From positions 115,553 to 179,552 of the forward strand of contig NZ_FUYS01000009.1 in the NCBI RefSeq assembly GCF_900168055.1: a stretch of DNA of 64,000 nucleotides. Direction: 5' to 3'. Made by a program: the position numbers and the translations under genes. The notes beneath the pieces are model-generated. The model made no database searches, was not told the origin of the DNA, and saw nothing but the letters and a program-made list of their open reading frames with translations. Positions 45,511 to 54,091 of this stretch are shown one piece after another. Source of the stretch: Parapedobacter luteus (lineage in GTDB: Bacteria > Bacteroidota > Bacteroidia > Sphingobacteriales > Sphingobacteriaceae). Positions within the stretch are counted from its first letter, which is position 1, and each line of letters opens with the position of its first letter.

Positions 45511-45548
45511 ATTAGTCCTTGTTTTTACGTTTAACATTTCGCGCAGGG

Positions 45549-46235
45549 TTATTTCCCTTTGTCTTTACTAGTGTTGCCACCGGCGTGCTTTTTGTGAGCA
45601 AGAAAAGTACGAATTGCAAATAAATGTCCATCTGGATCGTGGCTACCAATAATCCTGCCCGACAGGTGTTGTGTCCGATTCGTATTGTGCCTGAATGCCT
45701 GGATAAGCGACCTCCGTATCAATCCGCTGGATAATAGATGATCGGGCTTATCTTGAGGCTCAGGATGTTGCTCTCCCGTCCTATCACAGTAGGTTTTCCA
45801 CTCCCGGCGTAATGCCACCAGGCGTTGGCGCAGCGCCGTATCGGTTAGGTTCAGGATGTATAGCATCTCCTTTCGATCTAAGCCGCAGTTGATCAAGCGG
45901 GCGAGTATACGGAGCGATGGACGAAGGCCAACAATAAGGGTATCAGGAAGCTGCAGCCGGAAATACTCGACATCCGCCTCGGTATTATGATACACCGCTT
46001 CCCTTTTGCGGCGACGGCCTTCCGTACGGGCAATGAACGCTGCGCGATTGCGAAGAAAGCCCCGTCCCCATGCCATGAAACGGGCGTCTGTAAAATCTTT
46101 TTCCGTTCTGACTGCTTCGAGAAGTAAATCCTGTACCAAATCGTCGGCCTCCGCTTGCCGGCGGGCATACTGCTTTGCGATACGATACATCTCCTCAAAG
46201 GGCGGTTGAATCCTGTCTCGTGATTGAAATTCCAT
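45549..46235 (-). CDS. Sigma-70-like (ECF type) factor
   Basis: 228 residues from the ATG at 46235 (241 from an ATG at 46274). The N-terminal part resembles sigma region 2 (EADDLVQDLLLEAV, then RFMAWGRGFLRNRAAF). The middle part has a region-4-like helix-turn-helix (RKEMLYILNLTDTALRQRLVALRREW). The C-terminus (about 190-228) is extra for an ECF factor and carries SHDPDGHLFAIRTF, resembling the closing motif of VOC domains, as in its neighbour. No anti-sigma gene is adjacent. Function inferred as a specialised sigma factor; promoters unknown. Confidence 0.7.
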   Translation of the reverse strand: MEFQSRDRIQPPFEEMYRIAKQYARRQAEADDLVQDLLLEAVRTEKDFTDARFMAWGRGFLRNRAAFIARTEGRRRKREAVYHNTEADVEYFRLQLPDTLIVGLRPSLRILARLINCGLDRKEMLYILNLTDTALRQRLVALRREWKTYCDRTGEQHPEPQDKPDHLLSSGLIRRSLIQAFRHNTNRTQHLSGRIIGSHDPDGHLFAIRTFLAHKKHAGGNTSKDKGK

Positions 46236-46431
46236 TGGCTTAAACAATAGATGGTTCCCATTCTTTGGTGGCATTCCCTCGCTTTATTTCTCAAACAAGC
46301 TGTTGCGGATCGCTCATATTTCGGTTATAAAGTTAGTGTTTTTCTTGATGGCGGCGTTAGTTGCCTGAGAATCGTCCCATTTGGCTTTCCATGCGCATGC
46401 TCAAAAACGATCTGAACAAATAAACAATAAC

Positions 46432-46450
46432 TGTAACAACAATTATTACA
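46432..46450 (+). promoter_or_regulatory. Candidate Rrf2 operator
   Basis: TGTAA (46432-46436) and TTACA (46446-46450) form an interrupted palindrome in an A/T-rich context, 17-35 bp upstream of the -7 box of the Rrf2 gene, a position suited to autoregulation. Confidence 0.45.
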
Positions 46451-46466
46451 ATTAAAAATACTTACT

Positions 46467-46474
46467 TACCTTTG
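46467..46474 (+). promoter_or_regulatory. -7 box of the Rrf2 gene
   Basis: TACCTTTG fits TAnnTTTG exactly and ends 6 nt before the ATG at 46481, so the transcript would be leaderless or nearly so. No clear -33 TTTG is seen; regulation may depend on the overlapping operator. Confidence 0.5.
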
Positions 46475-46480
46475 AATCAT

Positions 46481-46891
46481 ATGAACAACACCCGATTTGC
46501 GACAGTGGTACATGTTTTGGCGATATTAGCCGATAATGACGGCGAATGGCTGAGTTCCGACTGGATTGCGAACAGCATCAATATCAATCCGGTGATGGTA
46601 AGGAAAGAGCTGGGAACGCTGCAACAACGCGGGTTGGTAATTACCCGCAAAGGCAAGGAAGGAGGCTCCAGACTGCAAAAGTCCAGCACCGAAATCTCGC
46701 TTGCTGATATCTATCTGCTTGTAAAGAATACAGAGGTACTGGGCAAGAAAAACCTCAACACAAACCCGCAATGCCCGATAGGAAAACAAATCAACAAGGC
46801 ACTAGATGGCCTATTTGCAAAAACCGACGAATTGATGCTGGCTTACCTTCAAAGTATCACATTGGAGAAGTTTGTCAAGCAGTTCCGCTGA
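46481..46891 (+). CDS. Rrf2-family transcriptional regulator (YwnA-like)
   Basis: 136 residues from the ATG at 46481. The winged helix is clear (about 5-65: ATVVHVLAILA, SSDWIANSININPVMVRKELGTLQQRGLV, then the GKEGGSRL wing). Only one cysteine remains in the region where iron-sulfur Rrf2 proteins have three, so it is not expected to bind a cluster. It is followed after 32 bp by an NmrA-type oxidoreductase, the same pairing as ywnA/ywnB of Bacillus. Probably a local, redox- or electrophile-responsive repressor (inference). Confidence 0.9.
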   Translation: MNNTRFATVVHVLAILADNDGEWLSSDWIANSININPVMVRKELGTLQQRGLVITRKGKEGGSRLQKSSTEISLADIYLLVKNTEVLGKKNLNTNPQCPIGKQINKALDGLFAKTDELMLAYLQSITLEKFVKQFR

Positions 46892-46923
46892 TTGTTTGAA
46901 TAATATAATGCAACTGAATAAAA

Positions 46924-47781
46924 ATGGCAAAAATAGGAATAACAGGAGCGACAGGACAACTGGGTCGTCTGGTCGTAGAAAAGTTGAAAGCAAGGATAGC
47001 TGCCGACAATCTTGTAGCATTGGTACGTAGTCCTGAAAAGGCCGTTGACTTGGGCATCGAGGTCCTCGCTTTTGACTACAGCAAACCGGCATCGCTTGCT
47101 GAACCCTTGCGAGGGATCGAGCACCTACTATTGATCTCTTCTAATGAGGTTGGACAACGTAAAACACAGCACGAACATGTCATCCGAGCGGCACAACGAG
47201 CTGGTGTGAAATGGGTGATTTACACGAGCTTACTACATGCTGACACTTCCACCTTGAGTTTAGCTGCTGAGCACTTGGCGACGGAAGAAACACTGAAGGG
47301 GTCCGGCATCCCGTATACGATTTTGCGCAATGGGTGGTATACCGAAAACTATTTGGGGTCGATCGTCACAGCAATGACCACAGGGGCGGTCACCGGCAGT
47401 GCAGGTACAGGCAAAATTGCTTCTGCTGCCCGTGCCGATTATGCCGAGGCGGCCGCTGTAGTGCTGACCAGCGAAGACCATCAAGGAAAGGTATACGAAT
47501 TGGCGGGCGACGAGGCCTACACACTGACGGAACTCGCAGCTGAAGTATCCCGGCAGACTGAGAAAAATATCTCCTACAACGACCTTCCGGAAAAGGGGTA
47601 TGCTGAAGTCCTGAAATCACTGGGTGTACCTGAGCATTTTGCCCAAGCCATTGCTGGATGGGATGCGAGTGCTGCCAAGGGCGACTTATTCGATGACAGC
47701 CACACGCTTTCGCGATTGATAGGCCATCCAACCACGTCGCTGGCAGCGTCTGTCAAAAATGCGATAGCAAAATCGGCTTGA
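46924..47781 (+). CDS. NmrA/SDR-type NAD(P)H-binding oxidoreductase
   Basis: 285 residues with the N-terminal Rossmann motif GATGQLGRLV and a quinone-oxidoreductase-2-like layout (LVRSPEKA, later YTSLLHAD and LRNGWYTENYLG). Such enzymes reduce quinones or act as redox sensors. It is in an operon behind the Rrf2 regulator, which likely controls it. No signal peptide; cytosolic. Confidence 0.92.
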   Translation: MAKIGITGATGQLGRLVVEKLKARIAADNLVALVRSPEKAVDLGIEVLAFDYSKPASLAEPLRGIEHLLLISSNEVGQRKTQHEHVIRAAQRAGVKWVIYTSLLHADTSTLSLAAEHLATEETLKGSGIPYTILRNGWYTENYLGSIVTAMTTGAVTGSAGTGKIASAARADYAEAAAVVLTSEDHQGKVYELAGDEAYTLTELAAEVSRQTEKNISYNDLPEKGYAEVLKSLGVPEHFAQAIAGWDASAAKGDLFDDSHTLSRLIGHPTTSLAASVKNAIAKSA

Positions 47782-47822
47782 GATTTAGGCCGTATTTTCT
47801 CGCGCCGAAAAGCAGGACGAAG

Positions 47823-47861
47823 AATCAATCCTTGTCCCACCTACATGGGCAAGGATTGATT
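47823..47861. terminator. Large inverted repeat between convergent genes
   Basis: AATCAATCCTTG (47823-47834) pairs with CAAGGATTGATT (47850-47861), with a further CCCA/TGGG inner stem after a one-base bulge. It separates the oxidoreductase and glycosidase genes. There is no T tract on either strand, so it is a bidirectional 3'-end structure rather than a proven terminator. Confidence 0.5.
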
Positions 47862-47882
47862 GGTATCTCCGCGATGTCATGC

Positions 47883-49169
47883 TCATCGCCTCACAAAGAA
47901 GGGAATATTTGCTGTGGCCACATTGTTATTGCCATCCGAGACATACAAGAATAGCCGATAGGCACCTTCTTTAGAAGGTGCTGTCAACGTGGCTTTGTCT
48001 ACCGCCATACTGCTGACCAGCCCGGGAATAGCCTCCGGTCTGCGCTCACGATCGCCGCCCTCCTTGAGGTCCGTGCTTTCAGGCAACAGCTCCCAACGCG
48101 TCGTAAGCTTGTCATTGTCCGGATCGGAGGCATATACGACGGCCGTGTATGATTGCCCAGGTTTTAAGTAAATGAAGTCCAAGGTCTGCTTACCATCCAA
48201 TACCACCGAATCCAGGTGTGGAGCCCGATTTTTGGGCCATTGACCCGTCCACAAATATTGCATCACATCGACGACCTCACTTTCCTCTCCCGCTTCGGTA
48301 AATAGGCCGTACCACGTAGGTGTGCGTTCCTGTTTTTGCCCCCACAAGAACACATACGAGCCCAAGCAATGCGTGTCTTTTGCGATGGAGGCTTCATATC
48401 GGCTTTTATAGACGGCCGCTTTCTGACTGCTTGTCTCTTCTACCGAAGCACCCCATGGCGTTTGGGGCCCCTCCCAATGGCCGGTAGGCCCCCACTCGGT
48501 AACGATGTACGCCTTATCCCAACCTGTAGCTCTGATCTGTTCGGGTACCGATGCGAGGCCGCCGTATACCTGTACCGCAATCAGGTCGAGTGCCGGGCAC
48601 TTGGTTTTGATATAGTCGATTTCCTTTTGGTTGATTCCCGCAAGCATCGTAGTAACAAGGTGGTTAGGATCGATTTCATGGATCAGCTCAGCCACAGCGT
48701 TGACGGCATCCCACACCTTTGGATTCGTATAGTGCAGATTCAGCTCATTACCTATTCCCCAAGCTAAGAGTGCGGGATGATCTTTATACTTAAGCACCTC
48801 TGCCCGAACGCGCTCTAATTGATCCGCTACAGCCGACGCATCGTCATAATCAAAGCCATGGCGCTCGTTGCCCATACTAAGCCCCATGGTCACCGTAAGC
48901 CCTAACCGCTGCGCCTCATCCAGCACTTGCTGTCCGTCGCTCGTGCTCCACGTGCGGATGGAATTTCCACCGTAAGCTTTCAACCGATCCAAATAGCTGG
49001 TGCCACCTGCCCCCTTTATAAAATAAGGTTTGCCGTCGCGCAGCAAGGTATACCCTCCTTCTTGCTCAACAATTTCGGTTTTTATCGGCTTGCCGGACTG
49101 CGCGGAAACGCTGAGCGCCAGCGAAAGCAGCGCGGCAATCGTCAACATCGCTAACTTAGAAAAACTCAT
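47883..49169 (-). CDS. Secreted glycoside hydrolase, GH2-like TIM barrel
   Basis: 428 residues from the ATG at 49169, which gives a signal peptide ending LSVSAQ. The TIM-barrel part (about 25-320) has the acid/base motif WGIGNELN and the nucleophile motif VTEWGPTGHWE, the clan A pattern seen in GH2 catalytic domains. The flanking beta-sandwich domains of a full beta-galactosidase are missing; a short Ig-like domain closes the C-terminus (about 340-428, ending NIPFFVRR). It follows susD by 31 bp and is the only enzyme gene of this utilisation locus in the window. Sugar specificity cannot be told. Confidence 0.85.
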   Translation of the reverse strand: MSFSKLAMLTIAALLSLALSVSAQSGKPIKTEIVEQEGGYTLLRDGKPYFIKGAGGTSYLDRLKAYGGNSIRTWSTSDGQQVLDEAQRLGLTVTMGLSMGNERHGFDYDDASAVADQLERVRAEVLKYKDHPALLAWGIGNELNLHYTNPKVWDAVNAVAELIHEIDPNHLVTTMLAGINQKEIDYIKTKCPALDLIAVQVYGGLASVPEQIRATGWDKAYIVTEWGPTGHWEGPQTPWGASVEETSSQKAAVYKSRYEASIAKDTHCLGSYVFLWGQKQERTPTWYGLFTEAGEESEVVDVMQYLWTGQWPKNRAPHLDSVVLDGKQTLDFIYLKPGQSYTAVVYASDPDNDKLTTRWELLPESTDLKEGGDRERRPEAIPGLVSSMAVDKATLTAPSKEGAYRLFLYVSDGNNNVATANIPFFVRR

Positions 49170-49200
49170 AACAATCAGTTTTTTAACTACAAAAAATCGT

Positions 49201-50751
49201 CTACCTGAAATTCGAATTGGCATCTATCTGCGTCTGCGGTATAGGTACGTACTCACTTTGCCCAGGAATGAAATTCGACCCAAACACTTGCTGCGCTCTG
49301 CCCGTGCGCACAAGATCATTGAAACGCTCACCCCACCACTCACAGGCAAACTCAGCCCTGCGCTCGTCAAGAATCTGCTCCAGCGTCACACCAGTAATAG
49401 GCGCCATATTCACGCGTTGGCGCACCAGCCGGAAGGGCTCATCGCCGCTCTGTCCCTTGCGTACCTTAGCTTCGGCATTCAGCAATAGAACATCGGCATA
49501 GCGCAGGATGCGCACATTGTTATTAGCCCCGTACTCGAAACGGCCTTCGGTCATCTGTGATGTTGGCAGGTAGGTTTTGCCATTGAAATACTTTGTGCCA
49601 AAGTCATTGCCATATACACGATCGCCACTGGGTGTTTCGACAAATGTAGCCGGATTGCCATCCACACCGCAGTACAGAATGGTGGTTCGAAGCCGGGTGT
49701 CGTCACCGCGATTTGTCAGGAAATCAACAATATCCTGCGACGGGGGAACCCATCCTGCCCCCGAAATAGGGCTTCCGCGCTGATCGCCCGCGGGTCCCTG
49801 CCAACGGAAGAAGGTACCCCAATCTACTCCAGGACGCACAATATCGCCCGCGGGGAGACCAAAATCGGAATATTGCAACTCAAAAAGCGACTCGTTTGAA
49901 AGCTTGCCGGGAAGTTTAAAGAGCTGGTAGAAATCTGGGTAAAGCGAGAATTTATTGCTAGTGATGATCTCATTGGTTGCCTCCAGTACAGTATCCCAAT
50001 AGGGACTTGCGTTATCGTTGCCTGCCAGATCAGCGGCAGCTTTGGCTTTCAGCAACAAGGCCGAGTACCGGGTGACAGCTCCTACATGTCTGGATTCATT
50101 CGGTCTGGCATCTTCCAAATCAGTAACACACGCATCCATCTCTGCGATGATAAACTGCCGGACCTCCGCGGCAGTGCTCTTTTCGATGGTGGTAAGCCGA
50201 GCAATGTCGCCGCTATCTGACAAGATGGGCACATCGCCAAACAGACGTGTGGCCATTAAGTGTGCATAAGCCCTTAGGAACCTGACTTCTGCCTGATACT
50301 GTCTGTTAAGTGCAGCATCAGCGGTATTGCCTGTAGGGATAGTCTCGGCAAAACGGTCCAATTCCATCAGCGCATTGTTGGCCGCAATGGCTAAGCTGTA
50401 GTAGCTGATCCACGACTGGTTGAGCCCCCAATACGACTGTATCGTCACATCGCGCTGGAAATTCTTGATGCTCATCAGTTCGGGGTTATCGTTGGGGTTT
50501 GGCGCACCTTGCTCGTAGTCATCTTCCCGAACACAACGGATTGAAAGGTCTATCCAATGTACGAGGTTGTCATCCGACGCGGCCCGATAAACACCCGATA
50601 CCGGCGCATACATCAACGAAAGATTGGTATAATCAATTTCTTCAGACCGCTGTTGGTTTTCCAGGGGCTTATCCAGGAACTTCTCGCACCCACTCAGCAG
50701 GGATGCCACAACGATACATCCACTGATTGCAATATATTTGTAATTATTCAT
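49201..50751 (-). CDS. SusD/RagB-family glycan-binding lipoprotein
   Basis: 516 residues with a lipoprotein signal (lipobox LLSGC, Cys about 22) and the typical SusD start FLDKPLENQ. It has the TPR-like helices (AEVRFLRAYAHLMATRLFGDVPI) and the C-terminal YADVLLLNAEA and RRAEFACEWWGERFNDLVRTG segments. SusD proteins form the lid on the SusC channel at the cell surface. It is 26 bp after susC, in the same operon as the glycosidase. Confidence 0.95.
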   Translation of the reverse strand: MNNYKYIAISGCIVVASLLSGCEKFLDKPLENQQRSEEIDYTNLSLMYAPVSGVYRAASDDNLVHWIDLSIRCVREDDYEQGAPNPNDNPELMSIKNFQRDVTIQSYWGLNQSWISYYSLAIAANNALMELDRFAETIPTGNTADAALNRQYQAEVRFLRAYAHLMATRLFGDVPILSDSGDIARLTTIEKSTAAEVRQFIIAEMDACVTDLEDARPNESRHVGAVTRYSALLLKAKAAADLAGNDNASPYWDTVLEATNEIITSNKFSLYPDFYQLFKLPGKLSNESLFELQYSDFGLPAGDIVRPGVDWGTFFRWQGPAGDQRGSPISGAGWVPPSQDIVDFLTNRGDDTRLRTTILYCGVDGNPATFVETPSGDRVYGNDFGTKYFNGKTYLPTSQMTEGRFEYGANNNVRILRYADVLLLNAEAKVRKGQSGDEPFRLVRQRVNMAPITGVTLEQILDERRAEFACEWWGERFNDLVRTGRAQQVFGSNFIPGQSEYVPIPQTQIDANSNFR

Positions 50752-50777
50752 GGCTATCTTATTAATATCCGTTTAAA

Positions 50778-53700
50778 TTAAAAAGTAACATTCAGGCCTA
50801 GGCTATAGGTGGCCGACACCGGATACACATTTGCATCGTATCCCATTCCGGATACTTCTGGGGTAAACCCGTTGTAGCCGGTAAAAATAAACGGCCTGTC
50901 TGCCGTTGCAAAGACGCGCACAGGTATAGACTCTCGGATATTGAAGCTGTATCCCGCCTGGATATTCTGGACGCGCAGGTAGGCACCACTTTCTACGAAG
51001 AACGAGCTCGCCTGCAGGTTCCAAGAGGCTACACTTCCTTGTGCCGAAGGGTATTTGTTGGTAGAGCCTTCGCCTGTCCAAAGACCGGTGATAAAGGCTT
51101 CGTCTGCATTCATCTGCGGATATTTACGCCGCATTGCCCGATTGAGGTTGTGTATTTTATTGCCAGCCACGCCTTGTAAGGCCAAATTGAAATCAAATCG
51201 TTTATACGTCAGGCCAATATTGAGACCATACGTCAACTTAGGTAAATAATTGCCCAGGTTTATGCGGTCCTCCTCATCCAGTTCGCCATTGCCATTTTGA
51301 TCTTTGTATTTCAGGTAACCCGGCTGTATAGGCGACCCAGGGTTTGCTGCGTTGTATTGACGCGCTATTGGATCTGCGTCGATCTCGGCCTGGTTTTGAT
51401 ATACGCCAACCACTTCGTACCCATAATAGTAGTTGATTGGTTGATTTTCTTCGATACGTGCCGGGAATTCGGCAGTCCACTCTGGGAACCCGTTCATGAT
51501 GTTGTCTAGTCCACCTAAGTCAACGACCCTGTTTTTCAGTGTAGTTGCATTAATCCCGATGGTATATCCAAGCTCGCCAGCTTGGTCTTTCCAGTCTAAT
51601 CCGATCTCCCATCCGCTGTTGGCCACGCTGCCCCAGTTGCCGTATACACGGTCCCACAGGAATGGTATCGGACGACTAAAAGCCAGGTCCTTGGTACGAC
51701 GATAGTAATAGTCTACTGTACCATTCAACCGATTGCCCAATAGTGCAAAATCGATACCGCCGTCCCATTCTTCGACCACCTCCCAGCGTACCTGAGTAAA
51801 AAACCGGCTCACTCGATATCCTGGGACGCGGCTTCCGTAGCTTGTGCCCACACTGCCGAATATCGCAGAATTATTGTTACCTGAATTGATAATGGCATAC
51901 CCCGCGTTGGGCTGGATGCCGTCATTGCCCAGAAGCCCCCAGCTGCCGCGGATCTTCAAGAGGTCAAACAACGATTGGTTTTCCATAAAGCCTTCACGAC
52001 TGAGCACCCACCCTAAACCTACCGATGGAAAATAACCCCATTTGGTTTGGTATTTCGAGCTGCCATCCGCCCGGAATGTGGCCGTAAGCAAGTATTTATT
52101 GTCATAATCATATGTACCCCGCGTAAAGAACGAAACCCCCGCATTGCGAAAGCCACCCTCGCCATAGCCGGTGGCCGAACCAATACCTTGGGCGCCCTGG
52201 CCGACATACCAGAATTCCGGCGACTGCGGCACATCGTTAGCAGATACCCAGGTTTCCCGCCAGCGCTCTTCGCGTACGGACTGCCCCAGCAACATGGTCC
52301 AATGGTGTGCACCTGCTTCATCCCGATAGGTCAGAAGGTTGTCAAGGATATAGTTGGTGTTCCGTTCTTGAGCCGAGCGCAAATATGAGCGATCACTCCG
52401 CTGGTCATTGTCAATGTAGTATACCGGCGTATAGGCTATCGCATGTGTAGACTGATAGCGCTGGCTGAGCTGCGACCGGAAGGTTAGCTTCTTTCGCCAA
52501 AATTCTGCCTCCACATAAGCACTTGGCAATATCTGGAATCCTTTGTTTTCATTATGATTGTAATACGCCGTAGCAATCGGGTTATTAAACCAGAAGCCTG
52601 TCGGTATACCAATGGAAGCGCTGGTACCAAACTTGACAGGGTTCGCCAATTCAAGGCTTGGATCGTAAACCGGATACAGTGGCGAAGCGAAATATGCCTG
52701 ACGGAAAGCTGCGTTATTCGGCGAAAACTGGTTGAAATTATTCAGATGACCGGTAAACCCGATTTTCAACCACGGAGCTACCCGCGCTTCAGCTTGCATG
52801 CGAATGTTGTACTTGCGGTGATAGTTTTCTGCGTCCATAATGCCATCTTGATCCAAATAGTTTACCCCAAAAGTATAGGAGATCTTATCGCTGCCCCCCT
52901 GTACATCCACGTTGTGGTTGGTAATTAGCGCCTGAGACCGCAGTAACTCGTTATACCAATCGGTATCCATCGCTGGTCTGGTATCCTGTCCGCCAAATTT
53001 TTCTACCGAGTTATCGACAACATACCGATCGCCCTTCGCTAGCGAATAAGCTGCAAATTGCGCTCCATCGGCCATCTTCAACACATTATTTGGGGTCTGA
53101 ACACCTACATAACCGTTGTAGGTGACGCGTGGCTTCATATTGAGGCTGCCTCGTTTTGTGGTGACGATGATCACACCGTTTGCCGCCCGTACACCGTAAA
53201 TGGCCGCACCCGAAGCGTCTTTCAAGACCGACATATCAGCGATGTCATTCGGGTTAAGGAAATCAATATTATCCATAAACATCCCGTCTACTACGTATAA
53301 CGGATTTTCATTGTTGAGAGAACCAACGCCCCGGACACGTACTGTCGGCGTAGAACCCGGTGCGCCCGAGCTCACCACCTGTACCCCAGTCACTGCTCCC
53401 TGCAAAGCATCCATCGGCGTGGAGACAGTACGCCTCGTCGCATTCTCCATATTGACCGAAGCAACCGGTGCCGTAAGGTCGCCCTTGCGTTGCGTACCAT
53501 AGCCAACTACAACCACCTCATCCAAATTGAACCCACCATCCGGAGCCAACCGAATGTCCATCACTGTGCCGGAGATTACTAAGATCTGTCGCGCGTAGCC
53601 AACGGCAGAAACAATCAACGAATCAGCCGTCTGGGGAACAGACAAGCTGAACGATCCCGTCTCCGTACTTGTGGTACCGATGCCTGGAACACCCTTTACC

Positions 53701-53834
53701 GTTATTGAAGCAATCACGGGATTTCCTGCTTCATCAGTAACACTTCCAGTTACTGTCCTACTTTGTGCCCGTACGTATCCGTGTACGCAGGACAAAAGTG
53801 TAATCATGGCAAGTATTAATACACACTTTTTCAT
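50778..53834 (-). CDS. SusC/RagA-family TonB-linked outer-membrane transporter
   Basis: 1018 residues. It has a signal peptide, a carboxypeptidase-D-like domain (about 25-100), the SusC signature LDEVVVVGYGTQRKGDLTAPVASV, a plug domain with VRGVGSLNNENPLYVVDGMF and ASGAAIYGVRAANGVIIVTT, and a 22-strand-type barrel ending LGLNVTF. It imports oligosaccharides using TonB energy. It is the first gene of the susC-susD-glycosidase operon; a TACTTTTG box (53966-53959 minus) lies 125 bp upstream. Confidence 0.96.
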   Translation of the reverse strand: MKKCVLILAMITLLSCVHGYVRAQSRTVTGSVTDEAGNPVIASITVKGVPGIGTTSTETGSFSLSVPQTADSLIVSAVGYARQILVISGTVMDIRLAPDGGFNLDEVVVVGYGTQRKGDLTAPVASVNMENATRRTVSTPMDALQGAVTGVQVVSSGAPGSTPTVRVRGVGSLNNENPLYVVDGMFMDNIDFLNPNDIADMSVLKDASGAAIYGVRAANGVIIVTTKRGSLNMKPRVTYNGYVGVQTPNNVLKMADGAQFAAYSLAKGDRYVVDNSVEKFGGQDTRPAMDTDWYNELLRSQALITNHNVDVQGGSDKISYTFGVNYLDQDGIMDAENYHRKYNIRMQAEARVAPWLKIGFTGHLNNFNQFSPNNAAFRQAYFASPLYPVYDPSLELANPVKFGTSASIGIPTGFWFNNPIATAYYNHNENKGFQILPSAYVEAEFWRKKLTFRSQLSQRYQSTHAIAYTPVYYIDNDQRSDRSYLRSAQERNTNYILDNLLTYRDEAGAHHWTMLLGQSVREERWRETWVSANDVPQSPEFWYVGQGAQGIGSATGYGEGGFRNAGVSFFTRGTYDYDNKYLLTATFRADGSSKYQTKWGYFPSVGLGWVLSREGFMENQSLFDLLKIRGSWGLLGNDGIQPNAGYAIINSGNNNSAIFGSVGTSYGSRVPGYRVSRFFTQVRWEVVEEWDGGIDFALLGNRLNGTVDYYYRRTKDLAFSRPIPFLWDRVYGNWGSVANSGWEIGLDWKDQAGELGYTIGINATTLKNRVVDLGGLDNIMNGFPEWTAEFPARIEENQPINYYYGYEVVGVYQNQAEIDADPIARQYNAANPGSPIQPGYLKYKDQNGNGELDEEDRINLGNYLPKLTYGLNIGLTYKRFDFNLALQGVAGNKIHNLNRAMRRKYPQMNADEAFITGLWTGEGSTNKYPSAQGSVASWNLQASSFFVESGAYLRVQNIQAGYSFNIRESIPVRVFATADRPFIFTGYNGFTPEVSGMGYDANVYPVSATYSLGLNVTF

Positions 53835-54091
53835 TTAACATGATTTTTTTAAGGCTATGAAACTTGCATGCGCTATTTATTCGTATTCCCTTGGCAGCTC
53901 ACGCAGGTCTCATCGCATAATGAATTAATTGGAATTTGTTGTTTACAACTAGTGGGGCCAAAAGTAACGTTACCGCATGAAAAACCCGAAACATCGCACT
54001 ACATCATTTCTACATCAATAGCCCGAAATCGACGAATTTCGCTATATTTGGGCACTTCGCTGTGACAACAAACGGTGTTTAAAAATCTCTG
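53835..54091. promoter_or_regulatory. Divergent control region of the utilisation locus
   Basis: The 257 bp between susC and its likely regulator contain TACTTTTG on minus (53966-53959) for susC, TATATTTG on plus (54043-54050) for the regulator gene, the short palindrome GTTGT-TT-ACAAC (53938-53949), and three ACATC direct repeats at 53991, 54001 and 54012, spaced 10 and 11 bp. Confidence 0.5.
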
